The notes under the pieces were generated by a model. It worked only from the letters and a program-made list of their open reading frames with translations. It did no database searches and was not told the origin of the DNA. The position numbers were made by a program, and so were the translations under genes. 64,000 nt of DNA from an uncultured Chloroflexota bacterium. GTDB taxonomy: Bacteria > Chloroflexota > Anaerolineae > Anaerolineales > Anaerolineaceae. The first letter of the stretch is position 1; every line of letters starts with the position of its first letter. This document shows, in pieces, positions 41,934-50,927 of this stretch. The stretch spans positions 1 to 64,000 of the forward strand of contig CADACE010000015.1 of assembly GCA_902786265.1 (NCBI GenBank), in the 5' to 3' direction.

Positions 41934-44498
41934 TTATTTTGTAAAGATCAGCTTTGCGCCGTCGGAATCCACCTTTACGGTGTCGCCTTCAACGAAGTTG
42001 CCTTCGAGGATCTCGAGCGCGAGCGGATCCTGCAGTTCATGCTGGATCGCACGCTTCAGCGGGCGGGCACCGAAATCGGTATCGGAACCGGCTTCAACGA
42101 TATAATCCTTCGCAGCCTGGGTCAGTTCGATCTTGATGTCGCGCTGGGCAAGCAGATCCTTGACACGCTTCAGCTGGATATCCACGATGCGGTTCAGGTC
42201 ATCCTTCGTCAGCCCGTGGAAGATTACGATCTCATCCAGACGGTTGAGGAATTCCGGCTTGAAGGTCGACTGCAGCACACGGTTCAGCTCATCGCGTGTG
42301 ACATTGTTCTTCTGGCTGAGCCACAGTTCGGATCCCGCGTTGGAAGTCATGATGATGACCGTGTTGCGGAAGTCCACCGTGCGTCCCTGCCCGTCGGTCA
42401 GTCGTCCGTCATCCAGCAGCTGGAGCATGACGTTGAAGACTTCCGGATGGGCTTTTTCGATCTCATCGAAGAGCACCACGCTGTAGGGCTTACGCCGGAC
42501 AGCTTCGGTAAGCTGACCGCCTTCTTCGTAACCGACATATCCCGGAGGCGCCCCGACCAGACGGGAAACAGTATGCTTCTCCTGATATTCGCTCATATCG
42601 ATGCGGACCATCGCCCGTTCATCATCGAAGAGGAACTCAGCCAGAGCCCTTGCCAGTTCGGTTTTCCCGACACCGGTAGGACCGAGGAAGATGAAGGAAC
42701 CGATCGGACGGTTCGGGTCCTGCAGGCCGGCACGGCTTCTCCGTACAGCGTTGGAAACGACAGTCACAGCTTCATCCTGGCCAACAACCCGTTCATGCAG
42801 ACGGTCTTCCATATGGACCAGCTTCATCATCTCGCTTTCCAACAGACGGGCAACTGGGATACCGGTCCAGCGGCCGACGATCTCAGCGATCTCTTCCGCG
42901 TCCACATTTTCCTTCAGCAGCGCGCCATCGGTCTGCAGTGTCTTCAGCTTTTCTTCGGCTTCATCACGTTCCTTCATCAGAGCAGGCAGATCACCGTAAC
43001 GCAGTTTTGCTGCCTTTTCGAAGTCATTGTAGCGTTCTGCCTGTTCGATGCGGACGTTCAGGTCTTCAATAGCTTCCTTGGTGGTCCGCAGCTTGGCAAT
43101 TGCTTCTTTTTCTGTCTGCCACTGGGTCGTCAGGGCAGCTGATTTCTCATTCAGGTCAGAAAGCTCCTGCTTGATCCTGTCCAGACGCTCGAGAGAGCCC
43201 TTGTCGCTTTCCTTGAGCAGTGCCTGCCGCTCGATCTCCAGCTGGATGATCTGTCGGTCCACATCATCAAGCGCCTGCGGTTTGGAATCGATTTCCGTAC
43301 GCAGACGGGCAGCCGCCTCATCGATCAGGTCGATCGCCTTATCCGGCAGATGCCGGTCGGGGATGTAGCGGTGGGAGAGAGTTGCTGCCGCAATCACCGC
43401 TCCATCCGTGATCCGTACACCATGATGCACCTCGTAGCGCTGTTTGAGACCACGCAGGATGCTGATGGTATCTTCAACAGACGGTTCCTCGATCAGAACT
43501 GTCTGGAAACGGCGTTCCAATGCCGGGTCTTTTTCAACGTACTTGCGGTATTCATCCAATGTTGTCGCACCGATCAGGTGCAGTTCCCCGCGTGCCAGCA
43601 TCGGTTTGATCATGTTGCCGGCATCCATGGAGCCTTCCGCGGCACCGGCACCGACAATGGTATGCATTTCATCGATGAAGAGAATGATCTCTCCGTCAGA
43701 TTCGGTGATCTCCTTCAGGACAGCCTTCAGACGTTCCTCAAATTCACCACGGTATTTCGCCCCTGCGACCAGCGCGGACATATCCAGCTGGACCAGACGC
43801 TTGTTCTTCAGTCCTTCCGGAACATCACCCTTTACGATACGCTGGGCAAGTCCTTCCACAACTGCCGTTTTCCCGACGCCCGGTTCACCGATCAGCGCCG
43901 GATTGTTCTTGGTTCGGCGGGAAAGGATCTGGATCGTACGGCGGATCTCGTCATCACGGCCGATCACCGGGTCCAGTTTTCCCTGCCGGGCAATGGCTGT
44001 CATGTCACGCCCATATTTTTCCAGTGCCTGATAGGTATCTTCCGGATTCTGCCCGGTGACACGCTGGTTACCGCGCACAGCAGTCAACGCACGCAGAATA
44101 GAATCTTTTGTAATACCGAACTGGCTTAATTTCTTTCCTTCAATACTGTCGCACAAAGCCAGCAGCAGATGTTCCGTTGAGACATATTCATCCTGCATAC
44201 CTTTGGCGATGCTTTCTGCATTTGTAAACACATCTGAAGTCGTTCGTGCCAGAGTCAGGGATGAGGAACTGCCGGTGACGCGTGGGCGGGATTCCAGATC
44301 CTTGCGGACCGCATCGATCAACCCCGCAGTGCTGCCGGAGATCCGGGTCACCAGTGCCGGAACAATACCATCCTGCTGCCGCAAAAGAGCCAGCAGAAGA
44401 TGTGCCGGTTCAACAGACTGGTGAGAAAATTCCAGCGCTACCTGCTGTGTCTGTGCTATCGCTTCCTGTGCTTTTTGTGTATATTTGTCGAAGTTCAT
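41934..44498 (-). CDS. clpB: ClpB-type disaggregase (AAA+ chaperone)
   Basis: ClpB is a hexameric ATPase that, with DnaK, pulls apart aggregated proteins after stress. The 854-residue product has the N-terminal repeat domain ([18 protein letters not shown]), AAA1 with [16 protein letters not shown] near residue 205, a coiled-coil middle domain (about 410-525, [20 protein letters not shown]), and AAA2 with [17 protein letters not shown] near residue 605. AAA2 carries [17 protein letters not shown], and the C-terminus ends with the usual D2 small domain. AGGAGGTGTACTT is a strong ribosome site. A CIRCE or HrcA site was not found upstream. Confidence 0.97.
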   Translation of the reverse strand: MNFDKYTQKAQEAIAQTQQVALEFSHQSVEPAHLLLALLRQQDGIVPALVTRISGSTAGLIDAVRKDLESRPRVTGSSSSLTLARTTSDVFTNAESIAKGMQDEYVSTEHLLLALCDSIEGKKLSQFGITKDSILRALTAVRGNQRVTGQNPEDTYQALEKYGRDMTAIARQGKLDPVIGRDDEIRRTIQILSRRTKNNPALIGEPGVGKTAVVEGLAQRIVKGDVPEGLKNKRLVQLDMSALVAGAKYRGEFEERLKAVLKEITESDGEIILFIDEMHTIVGAGAAEGSMDAGNMIKPMLARGELHLIGATTLDEYRKYVEKDPALERRFQTVLIEEPSVEDTISILRGLKQRYEVHHGVRITDGAVIAAATLSHRYIPDRHLPDKAIDLIDEAAARLRTEIDSKPQALDDVDRQIIQLEIERQALLKESDKGSLERLDRIKQELSDLNEKSAALTTQWQTEKEAIAKLRTTKEAIEDLNVRIEQAERYNDFEKAAKLRYGDLPALMKERDEAEEKLKTLQTDGALLKENVDAEEIAEIVGRWTGIPVARLLESEMMKLVHMEDRLHERVVGQDEAVTVVSNAVRRSRAGLQDPNRPIGSFIFLGPTGVGKTELARALAEFLFDDERAMVRIDMSEYQEKHTVSRLVGAPPGYVGYEEGGQLTEAVRRKPYSVVLFDEIEKAHPEVFNVMLQLLDDGRLTDGQGRTVDFRNTVIIMTSNAGSELWLSQKNNVTRDELNRVLQSTFKPEFLNRLDEIVIFHGLTKDDLNRIVDIQLKRVKDLLAQRDIKIELTQAAKDYIVEAGSDTDFGARPLKRAIQHELQDPLALEILEGNFVEGDTVKVDSDGAKLIFTK

Positions 44499-44665
44499 AA
44501 GTACACCTCCTCCCCCTTCGCAGGGAAGTTTTTTATCATTTCATTACGATTAATAGTATGAAACAGAAAAGATAAGTTTTCATAAATTCTATATCAGATT
44601 TTTATTAACAATTCCGACAGGTTATAATTTGTTTACGTGATATGATTTGAAAAGGAAAACGTGTG

Positions 44666-45307
44666 ATGAATAAATTACTGCTTCTGATTTTACTGCTTTT
44701 TCTGCCTGTTTACGCGGATAATGAAAATCCTGAAACAAAAATAACCGAATACCCAGAAGGTCAGGAAGAAATGACACTGGAAGAATATCTTGAGAAAAGC
44801 GCAGAGGACTGGTTCCTGACCGGCAAGAAAGAATATACCGTGCAGGCAATGATGGTATCGAAAGAAATATCATTCCATAACGAGCTGGAAGTCGTCGATT
44901 ATACGGCCACGGATGACGGCATAACCGTGGTTTTAAAAGGGACAGCCGGTGAAATGTGGACGTCGAAGCTCCCGAAAGTGATTTCCACATATACCAAACC
45001 GGATGGCAGCGAGATCACGGAATCAGATTTTTCCCAAAAGGATGTCTTTATTGATCTTATCACCATATCTTCCACAGATTCCCATTTCGCCATGCATGTT
45101 CCTGTTGATATTTCCGTTACCGTAAAGACCGCATGGGGCGACGTGCTGCATACCAACTTACCTAACGCGCCGCACGGAAACGGTGATTTTCTCATCTGCC
45201 GCGCGGGAGAAGACGGCAACCCTGACCTTTCCGATGTCTGGGTCCTGAACGGCGTTTTGTTTCCGGAGAATTACGATACAGCGAATATGGAAGAAACAGC
45301 AGAATAG
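44666..45307 (+). CDS. Hypothetical secreted protein, 213 residues
   Basis: The N-terminus has a signal peptide (MNKLLLLILLLFLPVYAD) with cleavage likely after YA. The mature part is beta-rich and acidic (EVVDYTATDDGITVVLKG, EITESDFSQKDVFIDLITISS) and has no Cys. I do not recognise the family. A GTG lies one codon upstream, but the ATG at 44666 has better spacing from AAAAGGA. It is divergent from clpB and convergent with metI, with a shared strong terminator. A TATAAT-like box lies in the gap before it, at 44623-44628. Confidence 0.7.
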   Translation: MNKLLLLILLLFLPVYADNENPETKITEYPEGQEEMTLEEYLEKSAEDWFLTGKKEYTVQAMMVSKEISFHNELEVVDYTATDDGITVVLKGTAGEMWTSKLPKVISTYTKPDGSEITESDFSQKDVFIDLITISSTDSHFAMHVPVDISVTVKTAWGDVLHTNLPNAPHGNGDFLICRAGEDGNPDLSDVWVLNGVLFPENYDTANMEETAE

Positions 45308-45327
45308 ATACAATACATAATAGAATC

Positions 45328-45362
45328 AAAAACGCTCTGATACAGTCTCAGAGCGTTTTTTT
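45328..45362. terminator. Bidirectional terminator
   Basis: AAAAACGCTCTGA pairs with TCAGAGCGTTTTT around 7 nt, with A/T runs on both sides. It serves the secreted-protein gene and convergent metI, which ends just past it at 45369. Confidence 0.92.
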
Positions 45363-45368
45363 ATACTT

Positions 45369-46076
45369 TTAGCCTTTCAGACGTTTATCGCATTTACGTG
45401 CGAGCCAGGTACCGAAGGACTGGATGAGCTGGGTGATGAGTACCAGTACGATGACCGCAAGGTACAAAACCGCGTAACGATAACGCTGGTAACCATAAGC
45501 AAGCGCAAGCTTGCCCAAACCTCCGCCGCCTACCGCACCGGACATGGCAGTATAGCCCATGATCGTGGTGATCGCCAGCGTAAAATTGGTGATCAGGCTG
45601 GGAACACTTTCCGGCAGCATGACATGCGTAATGATCTGCATCGGGGTAGCTCCCATCGCCTGAGCGGTTTCGATAATGTTCGGATTAACTTCCCGCAGGC
45701 TGCTTTCCACCAGCCGGGCGATAAAGGGAAAAGCCGCGACAGTCAAAGGCACAATGGAAGCAACGGTACCGACAGAGGTTCCCACGATCACACGGGTAAG
45801 CGGGATGATCATCACCATCAGGATGATGAACGGCACCGAACGCAGAAAATTAATGAATACATTCAGAAAGCTCATGACCACTTTCGGCAGCGGACGGATG
45901 CCCTTCGGTTCCCCGGTCACCAGCAGCACACCCAGCGGCAGCCCGATGATGATGGCAAACAGGGTCGCAAGCAGTGTGGAATAAAGCGTCTCCCATATCG
46001 CGAAGGGAAATTCATTCAGCAGACAGTTCCAGGCTTCCTGAAGCCGTTCGGGTGTAAACGCGTTGGCAAAATTCAT
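45369..46076 (-). CDS. metI: D-methionine/methionine ABC transporter permease MetI
   Basis: A 235-residue permease with five to six helices, of the methionine uptake (MUT) family. Its EAA-like loop is PNIIETAQAMGATPMQIITHVMLPES near residues 133-158, read in part. The start overlaps the metN stop by 4 nt (ATGA), a sign of translational coupling. With MetN and MetQ it imports methionine. No riboswitch was recognised upstream. Confidence 0.93.
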   Translation of the reverse strand: MNFANAFTPERLQEAWNCLLNEFPFAIWETLYSTLLATLFAIIIGLPLGVLLVTGEPKGIRPLPKVVMSFLNVFINFLRSVPFIILMVMIIPLTRVIVGTSVGTVASIVPLTVAAFPFIARLVESSLREVNPNIIETAQAMGATPMQIITHVMLPESVPSLITNFTLAITTIMGYTAMSGAVGGGGLGKLALAYGYQRYRYAVLYLAVIVLVLITQLIQSFGTWLARKCDKRLKG

Positions 46077-47101
46077 GCTTTCACCTCCTTCGATCCGTAT
46101 TCAGCTTCCACCTGAACAATAACGTCCGGCATCGAGCTCAAATAAGATACAGCTTTCGCGAGTTCAGCCGGACCGCCCGGGATCTCCAGCAGGATATATC
46201 CATAGGCGAGATCTCCGACCGAACGGGTCGACGCACCTAAAATACTGCCGAGAATGCCGCAGTCCACCGCCATTTTCGCGATCATCGGCTCCCGTGAGGC
46301 AACAGCGCCGTTATAGATGATGCGGATCTTCTGCCCGCCTTCAGCCAGAATTGCCGCGCCGTCAGAAAGCTCCGGATAGATGAGGTTCTTGGTAGCGTTG
46401 GCTTTCGGATTGGAAAACACCTCACTGACCTCGCCTTCTTCCACAACTTCACCGTGTTCCAGGATCGCCACATGGCTGCAGATTTCCTGCACCACACTCA
46501 TCTGATGGGTGATGACGATGACCGTAATGCCCATCTTCTTGTTGATTTCCCGGATCAGTTCAAGGATCGCGTGAGTGGTTTTCGGGTCGAGTGCGGAAGT
46601 AGCTTCATCGCAGAGAAGAACTTCCGGGTCGGTCGCCAGCGCACGGGCAATAGCGACACGCTGCTGCTGACCGCCGGAAAGCTGGGCAGGGTAGGAATTG
46701 GCTTTATCAGGCAATCCCACCAGTTCCAGCAATTCCATTCCCCGCTTTTCCGCGTCGGAATTTTTCATCCCGCTCAGACGGAGTGGAAGCGTCACGTTTT
46801 TCAGGCAGGTCCGCTGCATCAGCAGGTTGAAACTCTGGAAAATCATCGTGATCCGCCGGCGCATAGCCCGAAGCTCTTTTTCCGACATAGAGCCAAGATC
46901 TTTCCCGTTCCAGTAAACTCCGCCTTCCGTGGGCTTTTCCAGCATGTTGATGCAGCGCACCAGGGTACTCTTGCCGGCGCCGCTCATGCCGATGATTCCG
47001 TAAATATCTCCATCCTGAACCGTCAGATTGATGTGTCTCAAAGCATCCACTGAACCATCCGCGGTTTCAAACTGTTTGGAGAGGTTTTTCAGTTCGATCA
47101 T
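46073..47101 (-). CDS. metN: Methionine ABC transporter ATP-binding protein MetN
   Basis: The 342-residue ATPase has Walker A GMSGAGKSTLVRCI near residue 38, signature LSGGQQQRVAIARAL near residue 140, Walker B VLLCDEATSALD and the His switch ITHQMSVVQE. The C-terminal NIL domain (about 260-335), which binds methionine and shuts the transporter off, is complete. The promoter region upstream (47102-47280) has a TATAAT on the minus strand at 47156-47161 but no visible S-box/SAM riboswitch. metQ lies 870 bp upstream, beyond a toxin-antitoxin locus. Confidence 0.94.
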   Translation of the reverse strand: MIELKNLSKQFETADGSVDALRHINLTVQDGDIYGIIGMSGAGKSTLVRCINMLEKPTEGGVYWNGKDLGSMSEKELRAMRRRITMIFQSFNLLMQRTCLKNVTLPLRLSGMKNSDAEKRGMELLELVGLPDKANSYPAQLSGGQQQRVAIARALATDPEVLLCDEATSALDPKTTHAILELIREINKKMGITVIVITHQMSVVQEICSHVAILEHGEVVEEGEVSEVFSNPKANATKNLIYPELSDGAAILAEGGQKIRIIYNGAVASREPMIAKMAVDCGILGSILGASTRSVGDLAYGYILLEIPGGPAELAKAVSYLSSMPDVIVQVEAEYGSKEVKA

Positions 47102-47155
47102 TTTCTGTTCTCCCGTTTTCTGTATCGATCTGTGTCCGACTGATACAGCGAAGTA

Positions 47156-47161
47156 ATTATA
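47156..47161 (-). promoter_or_regulatory. Candidate -10 box of metNI
   Basis: TATAAT on the minus strand 55 bp upstream of the metN start. The -35 at 17 bp (TGATGC) is poor, so the assignment is tentative. Confidence 0.35.
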
Positions 47162-47287
47162 TCACACGAACGATAAATGCATCACACGGGTTGGAAAACC
47201 GACATTACCAACAGTATATGCTGGTTGATCCGGCTGAATACGAAAAACTGATTTATGTTGTATAATAAATATGAGGAAAAGAAAATC

Positions 47288-47607
47288 ATGGACGATATCA
47301 TATTAAAAGAACCACTATTTTTATACGAATGGGATGAGAATAAAAATCAAATCAACATACCATACGAAAGCATGGGATTTCTTTTGAGGAAGCAGCGACA
47401 GCATTTGAAGATCCGAACGCATTAACTTTACCTGATGAAAGGCACTCATTTGATGAGGATCGTTTTTGGTTGTTAGGTTTTAGCCGCAAAGCGAATCTGC
47501 TAATTGTCAGCCATTGTTTTCGAGATGGACAGGTTATTCGAATAATTTCGGCAAGGAAAGCGGAAAAAACAGAAAAGCTGGTTTACAACATCAGAGGTGA
47601 ATTATGA
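47288..47607 (+). pseudogene. brnT: BrnT-type toxin gene, frameshifted by a 5-bp tandem duplication
   Basis: The ATG-started frame reads MDDIILKEPLFLYEWDENKNQIN, then leaves frame. At 47356-47365 the sequence CATAC occurs twice in tandem. With one copy removed, the reading continues as IRKHGISFEEAATAFEDP..RFWLLGFS..VIRIISARKAEKTEKLVYNIRGEL to a TGA at 47605-47607. That is a complete BrnT of 104 residues (FEWD.NK..IN..KHGISFEEA is the family start; RIISARKAEK is its end). As written, translation stops after about 45 residues. Its stop overlaps the brnA start (ATGA), as in functional BrnTA modules. BrnT is a ribonuclease toxin. Confidence 0.9.
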
Positions 47608-47867
47608 CAGAAAAAATAACGAATTTTGAAGAAGAATTATTAGACGACGATATGCCGGAAATCATTGATTTCACAAAGGCAATCCATAATCCTTACATAA
47701 ACAAAATGAGAAAGGATATCTCTATCAGTATACCAGTTCGTACCCTGAACTATTTCAGAGACCAGGCGGACACGCTTGGCGTTTCATTTCAGACAGTAAT
47801 TAATATGTACCTGACAGATTGCGCAAATAATCAAAGAAAAATCTATATTTCAAACGAAAACAATTGA
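47604..47867 (+). CDS. brnA: BrnA-type antitoxin
   Basis: The 87-residue protein has the BrnA pattern: an acidic N-terminus (NFEEELLDDDMPEIIDFTKA) and a C-terminal ribbon-helix-helix domain (DISISIPVRTLNYFRDQADTLGVSFQTVINMYLTDC in sequence). BrnA neutralises BrnT and represses its own operon. The frame is intact while its toxin is broken, so it may survive as an orphan antitoxin. It starts inside the brnT stop. The locus lies between metNI and metQ on the opposite strand, and it ends in a strong terminator. Confidence 0.88.
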   Translation: MTEKITNFEEELLDDDMPEIIDFTKAIHNPYINKMRKDISISIPVRTLNYFRDQADTLGVSFQTVINMYLTDCANNQRKIYISNENN

Positions 47868-47912
47868 AGAAAAAAGATCGGAAAGATTTGTTATATATAA
47901 TAAATAATCCAT

Positions 47913-47957
47913 AAAAAAAAGTGTCAGCGGAAACTGTGTTCCACTGACACTTTTTTT
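47913..47957. terminator. Terminator between brnA and metQ
   Basis: GTGTCAGCGG (47921-47930) pairs with CCACTGACAC (47941-47950), with one G-T pair. It has an A-run at left and a T-run at right, so it acts on both convergent genes. Confidence 0.92.
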
Positions 47958-47969
47958 ATTCTCAGATGC

Positions 47970-48803
47970 TTATTTATCCAGACCAAGCGCGGCCAGGTCA
48001 GCCTGTTTGCCGGCATAGAGTCCCATCGGTTCCACATGGACACCGGCGATGGTGGTCAGGTCGGTACCGTTCTGGGCATTGAAGTCTTCCTGGTAGGGGC
48101 TGTGGGCAAAGAAGTTCGCGAAGGCATCGCCGTCATTGACGATGGTGTTCGGTGTCACATAGTCGTCCACAATGGTGATATCCAACTTGATATCCTTTTC
48201 AGCAAGGATCTCTTTGGCGATTTCCAGAACATAAGAGTGAGGATCCAGCGTGCAAAGGACCTTGATGGTCTTACCGGCCAGTGCCGCGTAATCAACGGAT
48301 TCATCGAAGCCATCTGTCGGCTCTTCGACGACGGAGATCGCCTGACCCTCATAGTTATCAAAGTAATCGACAACCTTCTGGCTCAGAACGGCGGCTGCCA
48401 GTGCTTTGGCCTCATCGGTATCCTTGTTGGCTTCCTTGACGCTGACGACGTTCACATACGGAGATTCAGCGTTTTCGTAAAGCAGAGCACTGTCCAGTTC
48501 CGCGGCAAGGGCATAGTTACCGTTGATGATGCCATAATCCACATCAGCCAGAACATTCGGAACCATCGCGGCTTCCACTTCAACGAACTCGATACCCAGC
48601 GGGTTATCCTTGATATCAGCAACGGTTGCGGTAATGCCGGCTTCGTCATCGACATCGATCACACCATAGGCTTCCAGAAGCAATAAGGCACGGCCTTCAT
48701 TTGTCGCGTCATTCGGAACAGCAATCTTGATACCTGCTGCGGAAACGGTAGTAGCGGTCAATACCAACACTGCAGCTAAAATCAATCCAAAAAGTTTTTT
48801 CAT
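47970..48803 (-). CDS. metQ: Methionine-binding lipoprotein-type protein MetQ
   Basis: The 277-residue protein is the extracellular methionine receptor of the MetNIQ importer (NlpA family). A signal segment covers about 1-22 (MKKLFGLILAAVLVLTATTVSA). No Cys follows at the expected lipobox, so it is probably not lipidated, unlike the usual lipoproteins. The mature protein has the NlpA features KIAVPNDATNEGRALLLLEA and ILAEKDIKLDITIVDDYVTPN. metNI is on the same strand 870 bp downstream, beyond brnTA. A palindrome 97 bp upstream may be an operator. Confidence 0.9.
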   Translation of the reverse strand: MKKLFGLILAAVLVLTATTVSAAGIKIAVPNDATNEGRALLLLEAYGVIDVDDEAGITATVADIKDNPLGIEFVEVEAAMVPNVLADVDYGIINGNYALAAELDSALLYENAESPYVNVVSVKEANKDTDEAKALAAAVLSQKVVDYFDNYEGQAISVVEEPTDGFDESVDYAALAGKTIKVLCTLDPHSYVLEIAKEILAEKDIKLDITIVDDYVTPNTIVNDGDAFANFFAHSPYQEDFNAQNGTDLTTIAGVHVEPMGLYAGKQADLAALGLDK

Positions 48804-48899
48804 AATCGTTTTGATCCTTTCTTCTTCAATTTTTTATTGAAGCATGCGTGATTATAACAACCAGTCTTTTTTTTGTCCAATACAAGATTTCAATTATCA

Positions 48900-48920
48900 G
48901 ATATAGGTTTTACCTATATC
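48900..48920. promoter_or_regulatory. Palindrome GATATAGGT-TTT-ACCTATATC upstream of metQ
   Basis: A perfect 9-bp dyad with a 3-nt spacer, in the 187-bp gap between the esterase stop and metQ start. The symmetry, size and AT-rich core fit a repressor operator. It could alternatively be a weak hairpin for the esterase transcript. No matching site is in front of metN. Confidence 0.4.
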
Positions 48921-48990
48921 AACATATTTGAATTATCAAACGAATATATAAGGCTGATTTTTCACCGGTCCCACACAGTGATCCATGCGG

Positions 48991-50814
48991 CTATTCCGCA
49001 GCCGGTCCCGGAACCTCAAAGCCATACATCTCATCCATGATCCCGTACAGCCCAAGATACGGTGCGTCTACTGATCTGACCGGATCATTGAATTCCAATA
49101 CACAGTCATCACCGGCACTTGCTTTCCATTCAGGGAGGTTCTTATCGTTAGGGTCTCCGTTTGTGATGAAATTTCTGAAGTAAGACAGCATCATATCACT
49201 GAGAGTCCGGTCCGCATCGTTATAAAGAGCTGAGTCCTCAGGTATATTACCGTAAAGATAGACTTCTTCACCGCTGTGCCATGAACCAAGCCTGCCGTTA
49301 TCCCGGGTAAAATGATAAACATACGAGGGAATTCCGTTCGCCAGCGCCTGACGTTCCCAGCAGTAATGACCGTAGGTAAAATAGAATACTGTATAAATAT
49401 CAGCCCAGTTCTGTTTTGCTTCCGCATCGGTCGCTGCCGGATAAAGCTCCAGAACACGTGACGCGTAGGGTTCCGGGAAAAGGTACCGTACATTCCGCTC
49501 ATAATTCTTCAGATTTCCCTGATTGAAGAGGATAAACGGAGCCGACTCCTCCCGATTAAACCCATGCATCTGAGCTTCCTCATTATGAATGCCTTTGGCA
49601 TAGGATTCATAAGGCGTTTCCGCAAGCACATAACCGTCTACGGTCATATGGTGATGTGTGTTCATCTCAGATGCCAGCTTTTCGGCGGGTATCGCACGCA
49701 GATCCGCAATCGAAGAGGCTTTGTAGCGTTCTTTCGTATCGTTTGCGGCTGTATACGCTTCTTCCAGCAGTCTGAAAGAATGAGCCGGTTCAGGTGCTGT
49801 GACCGTGGAGCTTTCCCCGACAACACGGCGGAACAAACCCTTCGCGAGAGGTGATGTGGATAAGGCGGATACGCAGGCAGAACCGGCTGATTCTCCCGAG
49901 ATGGTCACATTGTCCGGATCACCGCCAAACGCGGTAATGTTGTCCCGAACCCATTCCAGCGCCAGTATCTGGTCCAAGAGGCCGTAATTTCCGGTAGTCC
50001 CGTTGGGAGATTCCGCCTTGAGTTCCGGATCCGCGAAGAATCCGAAAATGCCCAGACGATAGCCAATATTCACAACGATCACGCCTTCACGCGCAAGTCC
50101 CAGACCGCTGTAATCCTGATACCAGGGCTGCCCGGTCTGCAGAGAACCGCCGTGGATATAAACCAGCACAGGCAGACCGGCAACATTGCCGGCAGGTTTC
50201 CAGATATTCAGATAAAGCGAGTCTTCACTGACAGGTTCGCGGTAGTTGTCTTCAAATGTGAATTTATAGTCATGATACCCGATAATTTGGGCGAGAGAGC
50301 TGTAGATCTCCGAATTCTGAACCTGCATAGACATCGGGGCAAAGTGATCAGCGGCAAGAGTCCCGGTCCAGGGTTTCGCGGGGACAGGTTCACGCCAGCG
50401 CAGATCACCCACGGGCGGTTCCGCATAAGGAATTCCCGCATAAACCTCGACTTTGCCATCCTCCGTCAGCACACCTGTCAGGTCCCCCTGCGCGAGATGG
50501 ATCACATCGGTTATCCCGCCGGTTTTACCCTGAACGGCAGGAACCGGCTTTACCGGCGGCTTTGATATCCATAAGATAATGGCAAACCAGGCTATCAAAC
50601 CGGCCCACCCGATACATTTCGCCCACCAGACCGAATTGTTCAATGCCTTGACCCGCACAAATAGATACGCGCAAATCAGCACGGCACCCAGGATCCACCC
50701 GATAAGGGTATGTTTTCCCAATTCAAGTGTCACGAAAAAAAGAAGCGATAAAATGATCAGTAATACGATCCACATAATACTCCGACTTTGTTTTGTATCA
50801 GTTTTTTGATCCAT
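48991..50814 (-). CDS. Membrane-anchored type-B carboxylesterase
   Basis: The 607-residue protein opens with three membrane helices (about 14-75) before a complete type-B esterase domain. GIPYAEPPVGDLRWREP, the nucleophile elbow GESAGSACVSAL near residue 310, and an active-site His near GSWHSGEEVYLYGN are in order. Family members hydrolyse carboxylic esters; the membrane anchor is unusual. The ATG at 50814 (behind AACAGGACG) is chosen because the longer frame from 50871 would run into the terminator of the gene upstream. Substrate is unknown. Confidence 0.85.
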   Translation of the reverse strand: MDQKTDTKQSRSIMWIVLLIILSLLFFVTLELGKHTLIGWILGAVLICAYLFVRVKALNNSVWWAKCIGWAGLIAWFAIILWISKPPVKPVPAVQGKTGGITDVIHLAQGDLTGVLTEDGKVEVYAGIPYAEPPVGDLRWREPVPAKPWTGTLAADHFAPMSMQVQNSEIYSSLAQIIGYHDYKFTFEDNYREPVSEDSLYLNIWKPAGNVAGLPVLVYIHGGSLQTGQPWYQDYSGLGLAREGVIVVNIGYRLGIFGFFADPELKAESPNGTTGNYGLLDQILALEWVRDNITAFGGDPDNVTISGESAGSACVSALSTSPLAKGLFRRVVGESSTVTAPEPAHSFRLLEEAYTAANDTKERYKASSIADLRAIPAEKLASEMNTHHHMTVDGYVLAETPYESYAKGIHNEEAQMHGFNREESAPFILFNQGNLKNYERNVRYLFPEPYASRVLELYPAATDAEAKQNWADIYTVFYFTYGHYCWERQALANGIPSYVYHFTRDNGRLGSWHSGEEVYLYGNIPEDSALYNDADRTLSDMMLSYFRNFITNGDPNDKNLPEWKASAGDDCVLEFNDPVRSVDAPYLGLYGIMDEMYGFEVPGPAAE

Positions 50815-50837
50815 AATCGTCCTGTTTTTTATATCGG

Positions 50838-50888
50838 AAAACACCGCGGTTAAGAAATTTGACAATCTCAATCACTCCGCGGTGTTTT
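50838..50888. terminator. Terminator after the nitroreductase gene
   Basis: AAAACACCGCGG (50838-50849) pairs with CCGCGGTGTTTT (50877-50888) with a long loop. It terminates the minus-strand nitroreductase gene that ends at 50928; the esterase gene starts 24 bp past it. Confidence 0.88.
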
Positions 50889-50927
50889 TTTATCTGCCTG
50901 CGTGATTTATTTCTCAATGCGATTCAA

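Noticed and set aside
42039..43142. Plus-strand frames opposite clpB
   Set aside because: clpB has complete AAA+ motifs on the minus strand; these frames have none.
47102..47280. SAM riboswitch upstream of metN
   Set aside because: I looked for an S-box-like series of stems with a terminator, and found only AT-rich sequence with a -10-like box.
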